Assembly: GCF_039541955.1 (NCBI RefSeq)
Contig: NZ_BAABHF010000046.1
Coordinates: forward strand, 372,001 to 436,000
DNA from: Actinoallomurus oryzae
GTDB lineage: Bacteria; Actinomycetota; Actinomycetes; Streptosporangiales; Streptosporangiaceae
DNA: 64,000 nucleotides
Reading direction: 5' to 3'
Position numbers and translations under genes: made by a program. Below are positions 39,991 through 48,472 of this stretch, in pieces; the stretch's first letter is position 1, and every line of letters starts with the position of its first letter. The notes beneath the pieces were generated by a model. The model did not search any database. It was not told the DNA's origin and saw only the letters and a program-made list of their open reading frames with translations.

Positions 39991-40509
39991 TCAACGGGTG
40001 AGTCTCGCGAGGTCGGGGGCGAAGACGGTCATCCAGTGCGGGTGCAGCCGGTAGAAGACCACATCGTCGTCCCAGTTGAAGGCGTCGTCGCCGTAGAAGT
40101 CCTTGAAGTACGCGAGCAGGTCCGGCCAGTCCACGGCCGGCTCGCCGTTCTCGGGGTTGAGGATCTCCACGTTGCCGTGCGTGAACACGCCCAGGTCCTC
40201 GCCGCGCATGTGGGCGACGCTGGCCGCGGGGCGGGTCGCGAGGTGGCGGGCCTTGGCGGCGCCGCGCGCCGTGCCGAAGTGCCACTTGCCGTGCAGGAAA
40301 TGCCCGTCCGCGCCGCTGATCCGCGGCTCGCCCTTCGCCGTCACGGTGGACAGGGCGACAGTGCACATGCCGGTGAGGACCTGCGTGAGCTGCTCCGCGG
40401 TCAGGGTGCGCTCGGCGTTGATGATCGAGCGGAGGTGGGCGGTGGACCGGGACAGGGAGGCGTCGAGCAGGACCTGCAGCTCGTTGAGTTCTTCCGGCGT
40501 TTCACGCAT
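39991..40509 (-). CDS. Pyridoxamine 5'-phosphate oxidase-family (FMN-binding split-barrel) protein
   Basis: A 172-residue split-barrel flavin-binding protein. VLTGMCTVALSTVTAKGEPR, then SGADGHFLHGKWHFGTARGA and KARHLATRPAASVAHM, are the conserved strands of the PPOX/Rv1155-like group; members bind FMN, F420 or heme. It is monocistronic between two other minus/plus genes and carries no GntR-type site, so it is probably not part of the catabolic regulon. The exact cofactor is not evident. Confidence 0.85.
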   Translation of the reverse strand: MRETPEELNELQVLLDASLSRSTAHLRSIINAERTLTAEQLTQVLTGMCTVALSTVTAKGEPRISGADGHFLHGKWHFGTARGAAKARHLATRPAASVAHMRGEDLGVFTHGNVEILNPENGEPAVDWPDLLAYFKDFYGDDAFNWDDDVVFYRLHPHWMTVFAPDLARLTR

Positions 40510-40549
40510 CGCATCACTGTAATCAGGGCGGGACCGGCAAGTGCGAAGG

Positions 40550-41050
40550 TCACTCTTGTACTGCCAGATCGCGCTGGTACCAGGTGCCCGGCTTGCCGCC
40601 GAGGTGTGCCGGGTCGGCCGGGCCTATCGGGACGAATCCGGCTTTGGTCAGCACCCTCTGGGACGCTGGATTGCTGTGCGCGGTGGCCGCCCTGAGCGTG
40701 TGCAGCCCGTGCCGCGTCGCCGCGAGCCGGCACAGTTCCCGTACGGTCGCGGTCGCCACGCCGCGGCCGGTGACGTGCTGCGCGACGCGGTAGCCGAGTT
40801 CGGCGGTGCCGTCGTCCACGAAGATCAGATTGAACCGGCCCAGGACCGAGCCGTCCTCGTCGACGAGCACATGGAAGGCGCCGACGCCGGCCTCCTGCTC
40901 GGCCAGCAGGGCGTCGTACCGGTCGGTGAACCGGTCGAAGAAATCATCGCCGCGGTCGGAGATCGAGGCGGCGAAGTAGGCGCGGTTCGCCAGCTCGAAG
41001 GCCAGCACCGCGGAGGCATGTCCGGCACGCAGCCGCTCCAGCTCAGGCAT
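40550..41050 (-). CDS. GNAT acetyltransferase (RimJ/RimL type)
   Basis: A 166-residue acetyl-CoA-dependent N-acetyltransferase. The domain covers the whole chain: HVLVDEDGSVLGRFNLIFVD, GTAELGYRVAQHVTGRGVAT (the acetyl-CoA loop, about 87-106), and the late NPASQRVLTKAGFVPIG typical of the RimJ/RimL subgroup. The acceptor may be a protein N-terminus or a small amine. No neighbour suggests which. Confidence 0.9.
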   Translation of the reverse strand: MPELERLRAGHASAVLAFELANRAYFAASISDRGDDFFDRFTDRYDALLAEQEAGVGAFHVLVDEDGSVLGRFNLIFVDDGTAELGYRVAQHVTGRGVATATVRELCRLAATRHGLHTLRAATAHSNPASQRVLTKAGFVPIGPADPAHLGGKPGTWYQRDLAVQE

Positions 41051-41155
41051 CGCGCGACTCTATCCGGATGGTTCGCTGAGGGCACCGGTACGTCCGCGAA
41101 CACTTCTCACCGTATTGGCGAAGGGAGAGTGACCACCCACCCGAGGAAGGACCCC

Positions 41156-41782
41156 ATGAGACGACCGGAGCCAGGAACGGCGGAGGTTACAGGGGAACGC
41201 GGCGACGCGACAGCCGGGACGACCGATGCCGAGATCATCCGGCTTTCGGGGCGGGAACCGGAGCGGTTCGCCGAAATCTTCGATCGTTACTACGCGGAGG
41301 TGTACGGGTACGCCGAGCGGCGGCTCGGACCGAGTCTGGCCGACGACGTGGCGGCGGAGACCTTCCTGATCGCCTTCGACCGGAGAGACCGCTACGACGC
41401 GGCGCATTCGATCGCCAGGCCGTGGCTGTACGGGATCGCCTCCAACCTCATCTCCCGCCACCACCGAGCCGAGACCCGCCACTACCGAGCCCTGACCCGG
41501 GTCGGCCCGCCCGGCACGGTCGACGGGCCCGCGGACCAGGCTCTGGGGCGCGTCGACGCCCAGTCCAACCGCGGGCGGCTCGCGCGGGCGCTGGCCGCGA
41601 TTCCCCGGGGTGACCGGGACGTGCTGCTGCTCGTCGCCTGGGCCGGGATGACCGGGGAGGAGGCCGGGCGGGCGCTGGACATCCCTTCCGGCACGGCCCG
41701 ATCGCGGCTGCATCGGGCCCGCAGGAAGATACGCGCCGCGCTGGGCGGCATCGACCCCACGACCATCGGAGAGGACGCATGA
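41156..41782 (+). CDS. ECF-type RNA polymerase sigma factor
   Basis: A 208-residue extracytoplasmic-function sigma factor: sigma-2 region FAEIFDRYYAEVYGYAERRL and ADDVAAETFLIAFDRRDRYD (about 37-80), then WLYGIASNLISRHHRAETRH and sigma-4 GDRDVLLLVAWAGMTGEEAG, ALDIPSGTARSRLHRARRKI. The ATG at 41156 has GAGGAAGG before it. Its stop overlaps the next gene by four bases, the usual pairing of a sigma factor with its membrane-bound partner, which is probably its regulator. Confidence 0.93.
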   Translation: MRRPEPGTAEVTGERGDATAGTTDAEIIRLSGREPERFAEIFDRYYAEVYGYAERRLGPSLADDVAAETFLIAFDRRDRYDAAHSIARPWLYGIASNLISRHHRAETRHYRALTRVGPPGTVDGPADQALGRVDAQSNRGRLARALAAIPRGDRDVLLLVAWAGMTGEEAGRALDIPSGTARSRLHRARRKIRAALGGIDPTTIGEDA

Positions 41783-42750
41783 TGGATGACCTGGAGACCC
41801 TGCGCGAGGCTTGGGGCGAGCCCAAGACGCCGTCGCACACCGCGCGGATGCAGGCTCGGGCGGCTCTGATGTCCAGGGCCGCGGGACGTCCCCCGGAGCC
41901 GGTGCGGCCACGCCGCGGGTTCCGGCTGCCCAGGGTGGGGGTGGGACTCGTCGCCGTCGGCGCGCTGGCGGCGGTCGTGGCGGCCGGCGTGGTCGTCGTG
42001 CGGACCTCCGGTGGGAGCCGGGATTCCCACTCGTCGCCCCCGGGCGGCCAGGTCGGGTCGGTCGCTCTTGCGGCGAACGTCCTGGACCGGGCCTCCACGG
42101 CCGCCGAGCACCGGCACTTCACGCCGCTGCGAAGCCATCAGTGGATCTACACGAAGATGTCGCACACCACAGGTACGGGCCCAGGCGGAGTGGTTACCGG
42201 CGGCCCGTACAAGACCAAGGTCGAGGAGAACTGGTGGCGGGCCGACGGCAGACAGAGCGCCGGCATCACGAACGGCAGGCTGTCTGTCGGACCCGCGGGC
42301 ACGAAGCCACAGCGCCCGTTCTCCTATGCTCCCCTGCCCACCGACCCCGACGCGCTGCTGCGGAAGGTCGGCGGGCGCGCAGGCGGCTATGAGATGGCGT
42401 ACGACACTCTGGTCGAGATCTTGGCGCAGACCGTCCCGCCTCCCCGAGAAGAAGCGGCGGTCTTCCAGGCGATCAAGAAGATTCCTCGGGTGACTCTGAT
42501 CAAGGGCAGGGTCGACGCGGCCGGGCGGCCGGCGATCGCTGTCGGACTGGAGACGGGTGTGGATCACAAGGAAGTGCTTCTCGACCCGAAGACCTACGCC
42601 TTCCTGGGGGACCGGGTGATCACGATCAGGGACCAGACACTCGAGTCGGAAGGCGAGCCGAAGACCTTCGTGAAGAAGGGGACTTTGCAGACCGAGCGGC
42701 TACGGACCGCGGTGGGCGTCGTCGCCAGGCCGGGACAGCGCCCCTCCTGA
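41779..42750 (+). CDS. CU044_5270-type membrane protein, partner of the ECF sigma factor
   Basis: A 323-residue protein of the CU044_5270 type found after ECF sigma genes in actinobacteria. A short cytoplasmic N-terminus (LETLREAWGEPKTPSHTARM) could hold the sigma-binding helix; one membrane helix (GVGLVAVGALAAVVAAGVVVV, about 53-73) follows, then an extracellular beta-rich domain of about 240 residues starting SVALAANVLDRASTAAEHRH. It lacks the HxxxCxxC motif of zinc anti-sigma factors. Regulatory role is inferred from the gene overlap and topology. A strong terminator follows. Confidence 0.75.
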   Translation: MMDDLETLREAWGEPKTPSHTARMQARAALMSRAAGRPPEPVRPRRGFRLPRVGVGLVAVGALAAVVAAGVVVVRTSGGSRDSHSSPPGGQVGSVALAANVLDRASTAAEHRHFTPLRSHQWIYTKMSHTTGTGPGGVVTGGPYKTKVEENWWRADGRQSAGITNGRLSVGPAGTKPQRPFSYAPLPTDPDALLRKVGGRAGGYEMAYDTLVEILAQTVPPPREEAAVFQAIKKIPRVTLIKGRVDAAGRPAIAVGLETGVDHKEVLLDPKTYAFLGDRVITIRDQTLESEGEPKTFVKKGTLQTERLRTAVGVVARPGQRPS

Positions 42751-42784
42751 GCCCGAGTAGTCCGAGTAGTCCGAGTCTCCCGTG

Positions 42785-42828
42785 AAGCAGCGTGCCGTTC
42801 GGTGTCCGCACCGAACGGCACGCTGCTT
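42785..42828. terminator. Strong bidirectional terminator
   Basis: AAGCAGCGTGCCGTTCGGTG (42785-42804) pairs perfectly with its complement at 42809-42828 around a TCCG loop; a short T-run (TT) follows. The 20-bp stem separates the ECF operon from the convergent carboxymuconolactone-decarboxylase-like gene. Just before it a 10-bp unit (GAGTAGTCCG) is repeated in tandem near 42754-42775. Confidence 0.9.
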
Positions 42829-42844
42829 TTCAAGGGCGGTCCCG

Positions 42845-43444
42845 TCACGGTCGGTCGAAGACGGGCGGCTCGCCGGCGGGCAGGGGCGTGCGGAACGTGC
42901 GTAGTGACAGGGCCAGCAGGTCGTAGTAGCCGACCAGGACGAGCAGCTCGTAGAGGCGTTCGGTGCCCAGGTCGGCGGTCGCCCGTGCGTACAGCTCGTC
43001 GTCCAGATCGCGAAGGCTCAGCAGCGCACGGCAGACGGACCGGACCGTTCGCTCGGCGGCCGAGAGTCCCGGGGCGTCGGTGCCGGACCTCAGCGCGGAC
43101 AGCTCGTCGTCGGTCAGCCCGGCGGCGCGGCCGACGCGCTCGTGGGCGTACCACTCGAAGTCGCTGCGCCGCGCGACCGCGACCTCCAGGATCGCGATCT
43201 CGCGCCAGCGCGCCGGCAGGTCCGTGGCGTACCGGATCGCCGAGCCGAGGCGCTGGAGCGGTCCGCCGACGCCCGGCGCGGTCAGCATCGCGTTGAACGG
43301 CCCCTCCAGGCGCCCGCGCGCATCGGTCAGGCGGAACGCCTGCGGGCCCGCCGCCCGTGGGCCGCCCGCGATCTCGTCGTGGACGGCGCGGCGCTCGGGG
43401 TCCAGTGCCGCCGGGTCGTACCAGGGGACGCGTCCGTGGGTCAT
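42845..43444 (-). CDS. Carboxymuconolactone decarboxylase-family (AhpD-like) protein
   Basis: A 199-residue all-helical protein: GPFNAMLTAPGVGGPLQRLG, LPARWREIAILEVAVARRSD and FEWYAHERVGRAAGLTDDEL are the CMD/AhpD pattern, with the helical core near 60-110. The redox CxxC of AhpD is absent, so peroxidase activity is unlikely and a decarboxylase or isomerase-type role fits better. Divergent from the Rieske operon, with operator-like sites in the 109-bp gap; it should respond with that operon. Exact reaction unknown. Confidence 0.85.
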   Translation of the reverse strand: MTHGRVPWYDPAALDPERRAVHDEIAGGPRAAGPQAFRLTDARGRLEGPFNAMLTAPGVGGPLQRLGSAIRYATDLPARWREIAILEVAVARRSDFEWYAHERVGRAAGLTDDELSALRSGTDAPGLSAAERTVRSVCRALLSLRDLDDELYARATADLGTERLYELLVLVGYYDLLALSLRTFRTPLPAGEPPVFDRP

Positions 43445-43463
43445 CGGCTCCTCCGTGAATCTC

Positions 43464-43479
43464 TGTCATACAGAACCAG
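43464..43479. promoter_or_regulatory. GntR-type half-site near the carboxymuconolactone decarboxylase-like gene
   Basis: TGTCATACAG is identical to the first ten bases of the best site at 34727; the right half has drifted. It lies 20 bp upstream of the minus-strand gene starting at 43444. Confidence 0.5.
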
Positions 43480-43489
43480 TGCCGGTTAC

Positions 43490-43519
43490 TTGACTTTTGT
43501 ATTACAGAAGACAAATACT
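43490..43519 (+). promoter_or_regulatory. Promoter and GntR-type operator of the Rieske dioxygenase operon
   Basis: A -35-like TTGACT (43490-43495) and a -10-like AATACT (43514-43519), 18 bp apart. The word TGTATT-ACAG-AAGACA (43498-43513) fills the spacer and matches the site at 34727 in 13 of 16 positions. It is 40 bp before the dioxygenase start at 43554. Confidence 0.6.
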
Positions 43520-43553
43520 CTCAACCAGCCACTTCGACGAGGGAGGTGAACCG

Positions 43554-44858
43554 GTGGCCGATGTCGACAGGGACGTCACGGTGCCGCGGCGCGTCTGGGC
43601 CGACGGGGACGTGCACAAGCGGGAGCTGGCACGGATCTTCAGGACGTGCTGGCAGTTCGTGGCGCACGACAGCGAGATCCCCGAGCCCGGCGACTACGTG
43701 ACCCGCCGGATCGGTCGTGACTCGGTCATCGTGACGCGGGACGAGACCGGACAGGTGCGCGTCCTGCTCAACACGTGCCGGCACCGCGGTGTGCCGCTCT
43801 GCCGGGCGGACCGCGGCAACACGTCGCACTTCCGGTGCAGTTACCACGGCTGGACGTACGCCAACACGGGCGAGCTGCGAGGGGTCACCTTCCAGCGCGA
43901 CGTGTACGGGAAGGGCGGGATCGACAAGAACGAACTCGGCCTCTTCCAGGCCGCGCGCGTGGACTCCGTGTACGGCCTGGTGTTCGCCACGTGGGACCCG
44001 GACGCGCCGGCGCTGGAGGACTACCTCGGCCCCATGCGCTGGTACCTGCACACGGTCTTCGGCAAGTTCGACCAGGGCCTGGAGGTGGTGGGCCCGCCCG
44101 TACGCACGATGGTGCGGGCCAACTGGAAGCCCGAGGGGGAGAACCTGTCGGGCGACGGCTACCACACGTTCGTCACCCACCAGAGCGCGGTCGAGCTCGG
44201 GCTGTTCGCGTCACAGGACGACCTCGCGCGGATGGCGGCCGTGGCCGGGCCGCGCTTCACCGGGCGGACCGTCCACTGCGGCAACGGGCACACCATGCGG
44301 ATCCAGCGGATGCCGCTCACCGTCGACGCGCCCGCCTACTTCGGCTACCCGCGCGAGATGTGGGACGAGTTCGACCGCAACCTGTCCGAGCCGCAGCGCG
44401 AGGCGCAGTCGTGCCTGTCGGTCGGGCATGGATCGATCTTTCCCAACATGTCGTTCCTGGAGAACTTCAAGACCAACGTCGACAAGCAGGGCGACCACGC
44501 CCGCTACATCCGCGTCACGCTGCGGTACCCGCTCGGCCCGGCGATGACCGAGCAGCTGTGGTTCCTGCTCCAGCCGCGGCACGCCGACGCCGGGTGGCTG
44601 CGCCTGTCACGCCTGGCGTACCTGCGCACCAACGGACCGGCCGGGATGTTCGAGGTGGACGACACCGAGAACTTCGTGGGCATCACCGAGGCCGCCGCCG
44701 GCGACGTGGCCGCGGACCTGCCGATCGTGCTGGACGGTGGCCGGCACCACCCGCCGACGCCGCAGGAGGCGGGCTGGCCGGGCGACGTCGCCGACGGCGA
44801 CCGCACCGAGAAGACCATCCGCGCCTTCCACGGCCGCTGGCAGGAGCTCATGGCATGA
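43554..44858 (+). CDS. Rieske non-heme iron dioxygenase, large (alpha) subunit
   Basis: A 434-residue ring-hydroxylating oxygenase subunit. The Rieske [2Fe-2S] ligands are Cys75, His77, Cys95 and His98 (NTCRHRGVPLC, CSYHGWTY). The catalytic iron is held by His204 and His209 with the bridging Asp201 (SGDGYHTFVTH), followed by a typical alpha-subunit C-terminal domain. It adds both atoms of O2 to an aromatic ring, giving a cis-dihydrodiol, or hydroxylates with loss of a substituent. GTG 43554 stands behind GAGGGAGG. The beta subunit, ferredoxin and reductase are all in the same operon, a three-component system. Confidence 0.95.
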   Translation: MADVDRDVTVPRRVWADGDVHKRELARIFRTCWQFVAHDSEIPEPGDYVTRRIGRDSVIVTRDETGQVRVLLNTCRHRGVPLCRADRGNTSHFRCSYHGWTYANTGELRGVTFQRDVYGKGGIDKNELGLFQAARVDSVYGLVFATWDPDAPALEDYLGPMRWYLHTVFGKFDQGLEVVGPPVRTMVRANWKPEGENLSGDGYHTFVTHQSAVELGLFASQDDLARMAAVAGPRFTGRTVHCGNGHTMRIQRMPLTVDAPAYFGYPREMWDEFDRNLSEPQREAQSCLSVGHGSIFPNMSFLENFKTNVDKQGDHARYIRVTLRYPLGPAMTEQLWFLLQPRHADAGWLRLSRLAYLRTNGPAGMFEVDDTENFVGITEAAAGDVAADLPIVLDGGRHHPPTPQEAGWPGDVADGDRTEKTIRAFHGRWQELMA

Positions 44859-45382
44859 CCGAGACAACGCTTGCGTCGCCTGAGGTCCAGGCCGAGGCCG
44901 CGCTGTTCCTCGCCCTGGAGGCCGAGCTGATCGACGACCGGCGGTACGCCGAGTGGCTCGACGTCGTCACCGACGACTTCGTCTACACGGTGCCCGTACC
45001 CGTCACGCCGGACAGCCCGTTCGCCCCGCACCACGACCCCGAGGCGCTGCTGCTGGACGAGTCCAAGGAGTCGATCCGGCACCTGTGGTTCCGGCGGCTG
45101 GAGGCGGACATGCACGAGTTCGCCTGGGGCGAGAACCCGCCGCCGCAGTTCCGGCACTTCGTCACCAACGTACGGGCGCGCGAGAGCGGTGACCCGGACG
45201 AGTTGCTGGTGCGCTCCAACGTCCTGCTCATGGGCCGCCGGCAGTCCGACCAGCCCCGGTACGTCACGGCCGAGCGGTTCGACACGCTCCGGCGCACCCC
45301 GGCGGGGCTCCTGCTGGCCCGCCGCCACGCCGTTCTCGACCAGACCGTGATCGATTTCCCCCAGCCGAGGGTCCTGCTGTGA
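44855..45382 (+). CDS. Rieske dioxygenase small (beta) subunit
   Basis: A 175-residue beta subunit with the NTF2-like cone fold (FLALEAELIDDRRYAEWLDV, then FVYTVPVPVTPDSPF, and SNVLLMGRRQSD near residue 125). It packs against the alpha subunit in an alpha3beta3 complex and mostly has a structural role. ATG 44855 overlaps the alpha stop (ATGA); its own stop overlaps the next gene (GTGA). Length and the DDRRYxEWL motif match benzoate/biphenyl-type beta subunits. Confidence 0.93.
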   Translation: MTETTLASPEVQAEAALFLALEAELIDDRRYAEWLDVVTDDFVYTVPVPVTPDSPFAPHHDPEALLLDESKESIRHLWFRRLEADMHEFAWGENPPPQFRHFVTNVRARESGDPDELLVRSNVLLMGRRQSDQPRYVTAERFDTLRRTPAGLLLARRHAVLDQTVIDFPQPRVLL

Positions 45383-45615
45383 GCGACGAGAACGGCCTGA
45401 TCGTCGCGAACGAGTTCGCGGCCGTCGCCGTACGGAAGGTGGCGACGCGCAACGGCGAGCGGCTGGAGATCCGGTCGCTGGGCAACGAGGCGTACGTCAT
45501 CCGCCTCGACGCGCTCGCCCTGGAGGCTCTGACCTGGTCCGATCCGCTGACGGTCGGGCAGGGCCTGGAGACCCCGCTCGGCCCCGAAGTACCCGGAGAG
45601 AAGGAGAGCAAGTGA
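45379..45615 (+). CDS. Small operon-encoded protein of unknown function
   Basis: A 78-residue acidic protein, mostly beta strand by eye (GLIVANEFAAVAVRKVATRN, then GERLEIRSLGNEAYVIRLDA and LALEALTWSDP). It is locked between the Rieske beta subunit and the DapA-like gene by four-base overlaps on both sides, so it is surely translated. I recall similar small proteins beside ring-hydroxylating dioxygenase genes in other actinobacteria, sometimes loosely called dihydrodiol dehydrogenases, but 78 residues are too few for an SDR and no cofactor motif is present. An accessory or assembly role is possible. Confidence 0.65.
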   Translation: MSDENGLIVANEFAAVAVRKVATRNGERLEIRSLGNEAYVIRLDALALEALTWSDPLTVGQGLETPLGPEVPGEKESK

Positions 45616-46637
45616 TGGCCAGGTACGCGCCGGGCGAGGCGCGCGAGTGGGCGCTCGACTCGCTCACCGGGTGCGCGGGCTGCGTCCAGCCCACGTTCAC
45701 CGCCGACCTCGCCGGCCTGAACGAGGAGGCGATCCGGCACGACGTGCGGATCGAGAAGGAACACGGCATGTCCGCCGTCCTGCTGGTGTCGGAGTCCGGC
45801 ACCACGCAGGAGGAGATGCGCCGGTTCGTGGAGATCGTCGCGGACGAGGCCGGCGACGATCTCGTCACGATCCTCCAGGCGTCGCAGCCGACGCTCGCCG
45901 ACACGCTCGCGTCCGTCGAGCACGCGGCGACCGCGGGCGTGGACCTGGTGATGCCGTCCTACCCGCTGTACTTCAACCCGCCGTCGGTCGACGATGTCTT
46001 CCACTTCACCAAGGCCGTCGCGGACGCCTCCGACCTCGGCGTGATCATCTTCGCGATGGACCAGTGGAACTTCGGGCGGCTGCACGCCGCCGGGTTCCCG
46101 CTCTCGCTGCTGACCCGCATGGTGGAGGAGATCCCCGGCGTCGTCGCGATCAAGAACGAGGTGGGCGGCCCCGGCGTCGGCGGCATCGCCGCGGTCTTCG
46201 AGGCGCTGCGCGACCGGGTGGTGGTCACCGACCCGCTGGAGTTCAACGCGCCGGCCTGGATCGCGAACTACGGCATGCGGTTCATGGGCACCTCGAACTA
46301 CGAGTGCATGGGCCCGGCCGTGCCGCGGATGCTGCGCCTGCTGTCCGACAAGGCCACCTGGGACGAGGGCATGGAGCTGTACTGGCGGCTGCACCCGGTC
46401 CGCAAGGCCAACGCCGCCGTCTGCACGCCGCTGGTGGCGGGCAGCGGCCTGGTGCCGCGCATGCACTGGAAGTACCAGGGCTGGCTGATGGGCTACAACG
46501 GCGGCCCGATCCGGCAGCCGCACATGAGGGTCAACGCGGCGCAGATGGCCACGCTGCGTTCGGCCGCGGTCGCCGCCGGGCTGCCGGTCACCGCCGACGA
46601 CGACGAGCTGTTCTACGCCGGACGGAACCCCCGGTGA
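45612..46637 (+). CDS. DapA-family aldolase/hydratase-aldolase
   Basis: A 341-residue TIM barrel of the dihydrodipicolinate synthase/N-acetylneuraminate lyase family. The Schiff-base Lys is in GVVAIKNEVGG (near residue 179); the substrate motif GTTxE is present as VSESGTTQEEM, and the catalytic Tyr region as MPSYPLYFN. The insertion-rich C-terminal 100 residues recall hydratase-aldolases that cleave hydroxybenzylidene-pyruvate type products into an aldehyde and pyruvate. That would feed the aldehyde dehydrogenase further down. ATG 45612 overlaps the preceding stop by four bases. Confidence 0.8.
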   Translation: MMARYAPGEAREWALDSLTGCAGCVQPTFTADLAGLNEEAIRHDVRIEKEHGMSAVLLVSESGTTQEEMRRFVEIVADEAGDDLVTILQASQPTLADTLASVEHAATAGVDLVMPSYPLYFNPPSVDDVFHFTKAVADASDLGVIIFAMDQWNFGRLHAAGFPLSLLTRMVEEIPGVVAIKNEVGGPGVGGIAAVFEALRDRVVVTDPLEFNAPAWIANYGMRFMGTSNYECMGPAVPRMLRLLSDKATWDEGMELYWRLHPVRKANAAVCTPLVAGSGLVPRMHWKYQGWLMGYNGGPIRQPHMRVNAAQMATLRSAAVAAGLPVTADDDELFYAGRNPR

Positions 46638-47602
46638 GCGCCGCGACCGAGACCGTCCTGCTGCTGGACGGCGGCGACGTGGACGCGCTGGCGTCGGTGG
46701 AGCTGGGCCTGCGCGCCGCGGAGGAGGCCGCACGCGCCGGCGCCGTCGTCACCGGGCGGGTGCAGGTGAACGGCCCGAAGGCGTGGACGCGCATCCTCGT
46801 CGGCGTCGTCTCCTCGCTGGACGTCATCGGCTACAAGCAGTTCCACCGGGTCGGCGACCACGTGCGGTACCACGTGCACCTGTTCCGCGAGTCCACCGGC
46901 GAGCCCATCGCCATCGTCGACGGACGCCGCATCACCTCGCTCCGTACGTCCTCCACCGCCGCGGTCGCCGCCCGGCACCGCCTCGGCGACCGGCCCGTAC
47001 GGCTGGGCGTGGTCGGCTCGGGGGAGGAGGCGTGGGAGGGGCTGCGCGCGCTCGCCGGCGCGCTGAACGTCGCGTCGGTGGACGTGTTCAGCCCGACCGA
47101 GGCGAACCGACGCCGGTTCGCCGAGCGTGCCCGCGCCGAGCTCGGCCTGGACGCCACCGCCGTCGGCACCTCGCCGGAGGCCACCCGCGACCACGACGCG
47201 GTCTACGTCGCCACCAGCTCGCACCACACGCCGTTCCTCACCGCCGAGCAGGTCGGTGGCGTCGGGTGGCTCGGGCTCATCGGCTCCACGATGCCGGTCC
47301 ACCGCGAGGCGAAGGGCGAGGTCTTCCTCGCCGCGGGCGAGGTCGTCATCGACACCCCGGACGCCGCCCACGAGTCCGGCGACTGCGTCGAGGCCAAGGA
47401 GCTCGGCTGGGACCCGGCCGGCGCGGTCCTGCTCGGGGCGTACCTGGACGCGTCGCCCGGTGACCCCGGCATGTCCCTCTTCAAGTCCATCGGCAGCGTC
47501 GAGCAGGACCTCGTCCTGGCGCTGCACCTCGTCCACGCGGCGCGTGAGCGGCGGAGCGGACGGGAGATCCCGTCCGTCGCGAGCCTGCGCGTCATGCGCT
47601 GA
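46634..47602 (+). CDS. Ornithine cyclodeaminase / mu-crystallin family protein
   Basis: A 322-residue NAD(P)-binding protein. The Rossmann part is VRLGVVGSGEEAWEGLRALA (about 123-142), with a following VYVATSSHHTPFLT, and the N-terminal part has the family strand pattern and VDGRRITSLRTSSTAAVAA. Relatives are ornithine cyclodeaminase, alanine dehydrogenase and imine/ketimine reductases. GTG 46634 overlaps the aldolase stop. In an aromatic-nitrogen pathway, reduction of a cyclic imine or a deamination would be plausible, but no member of this family has a settled place in such routes that I know of. Confidence 0.8.
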   Translation: MSAATETVLLLDGGDVDALASVELGLRAAEEAARAGAVVTGRVQVNGPKAWTRILVGVVSSLDVIGYKQFHRVGDHVRYHVHLFRESTGEPIAIVDGRRITSLRTSSTAAVAARHRLGDRPVRLGVVGSGEEAWEGLRALAGALNVASVDVFSPTEANRRRFAERARAELGLDATAVGTSPEATRDHDAVYVATSSHHTPFLTAEQVGGVGWLGLIGSTMPVHREAKGEVFLAAGEVVIDTPDAAHESGDCVEAKELGWDPAGAVLLGAYLDASPGDPGMSLFKSIGSVEQDLVLALHLVHAARERRSGREIPSVASLRVMR

Positions 47603-47623
47603 AGCACCCAAGGAGATATTTCG

Positions 47624-48472
47624 ATGAACGTCGTCGACCTGACCCACCCGTGGGGCATCCACACGCCCGGCTGGGTCGGCTACCCCGGCTGCAAGATCTA
47701 CTACACCCAGACCCTGCAGACGAACCGCATCGTCTCCCAGCGCATCGAGACCTCGCTGCACACCGGGACGCACCTGGACGGGCCGATGCACGCCGCCGAC
47801 GGCGGCGCCGACATGGCCTCGCTGCCCCTCGACAAGCTGCTCCACGAGGGTGTCGTCGTGGACGTCTCCGACCAGGTCGGCGACTGGGACGTGATCAAGC
47901 CCGAGCACATCACCTCGAAGGTCGAGGTGAAAAAGGGCGACATCATCATCATCCACACCGGCTTCCACCAGTACTACACGGGCGGGCCCAAGCAGGACCT
48001 GGTGCGCTACTTCGGCATGCACCCGGGCGGCGGCGTCGAGCTGGCCAAGTGGATGCTCGACATGGAGATCCGCTGGTGGGGCATTGACGCCGGCTCCGGC
48101 GACCACCCGATCAACACCACGATCCGCCACATGCGCCCGGACCTGACCAAGCGGTTCGAGGAGCACGTCGGGATGTCGGCGCTGGAGTACTTCGGCGAGT
48201 ACGAGTACGTCCACCACCTGTCGGGCCGGCAGGTCAAGGAGGACCTGTTCCCCATGCACTACCTGGCGTTCCCCGGCGGGTGCATCCACGCCGAGAACGT
48301 CGGCGGCGACCTGGACGCCGTCCTGGACCAGCGGGTGGTCATCGGCGCGTTCCCGTGGAAGATCGAGGGCGGCGAGGGCTGCCCCTGCCGGATCATGGCC
48401 TTCACCGACCTCGGCAAGAACGAGGTGGTCGACGCCGTGGCCGGCCGGGAGCTGCCCTGCTCGAAGTCGTGA
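47624..48472 (+). CDS. Cyclase-family metal hydrolase (kynurenine formamidase/isatin hydrolase-like)
   Basis: A 282-residue hydrolase. The metal motif HTGTHLDGPMH (about 46-56, the HxGTHxDxPxH of the cyclase family) is complete. Family members include kynurenine formamidase and isatin hydrolase, which open formamides or lactams with Mn or Zn. AAGGAGATATT just before the ATG gives a strong ribosome binding site. In this operon it could hydrolyse a cyclic amide or an N-formyl product after ring cleavage; that is inference, but it supports a nitrogen-containing substrate. Confidence 0.87.
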   Translation: MNVVDLTHPWGIHTPGWVGYPGCKIYYTQTLQTNRIVSQRIETSLHTGTHLDGPMHAADGGADMASLPLDKLLHEGVVVDVSDQVGDWDVIKPEHITSKVEVKKGDIIIIHTGFHQYYTGGPKQDLVRYFGMHPGGGVELAKWMLDMEIRWWGIDAGSGDHPINTTIRHMRPDLTKRFEEHVGMSALEYFGEYEYVHHLSGRQVKEDLFPMHYLAFPGGCIHAENVGGDLDAVLDQRVVIGAFPWKIEGGEGCPCRIMAFTDLGKNEVVDAVAGRELPCSKS

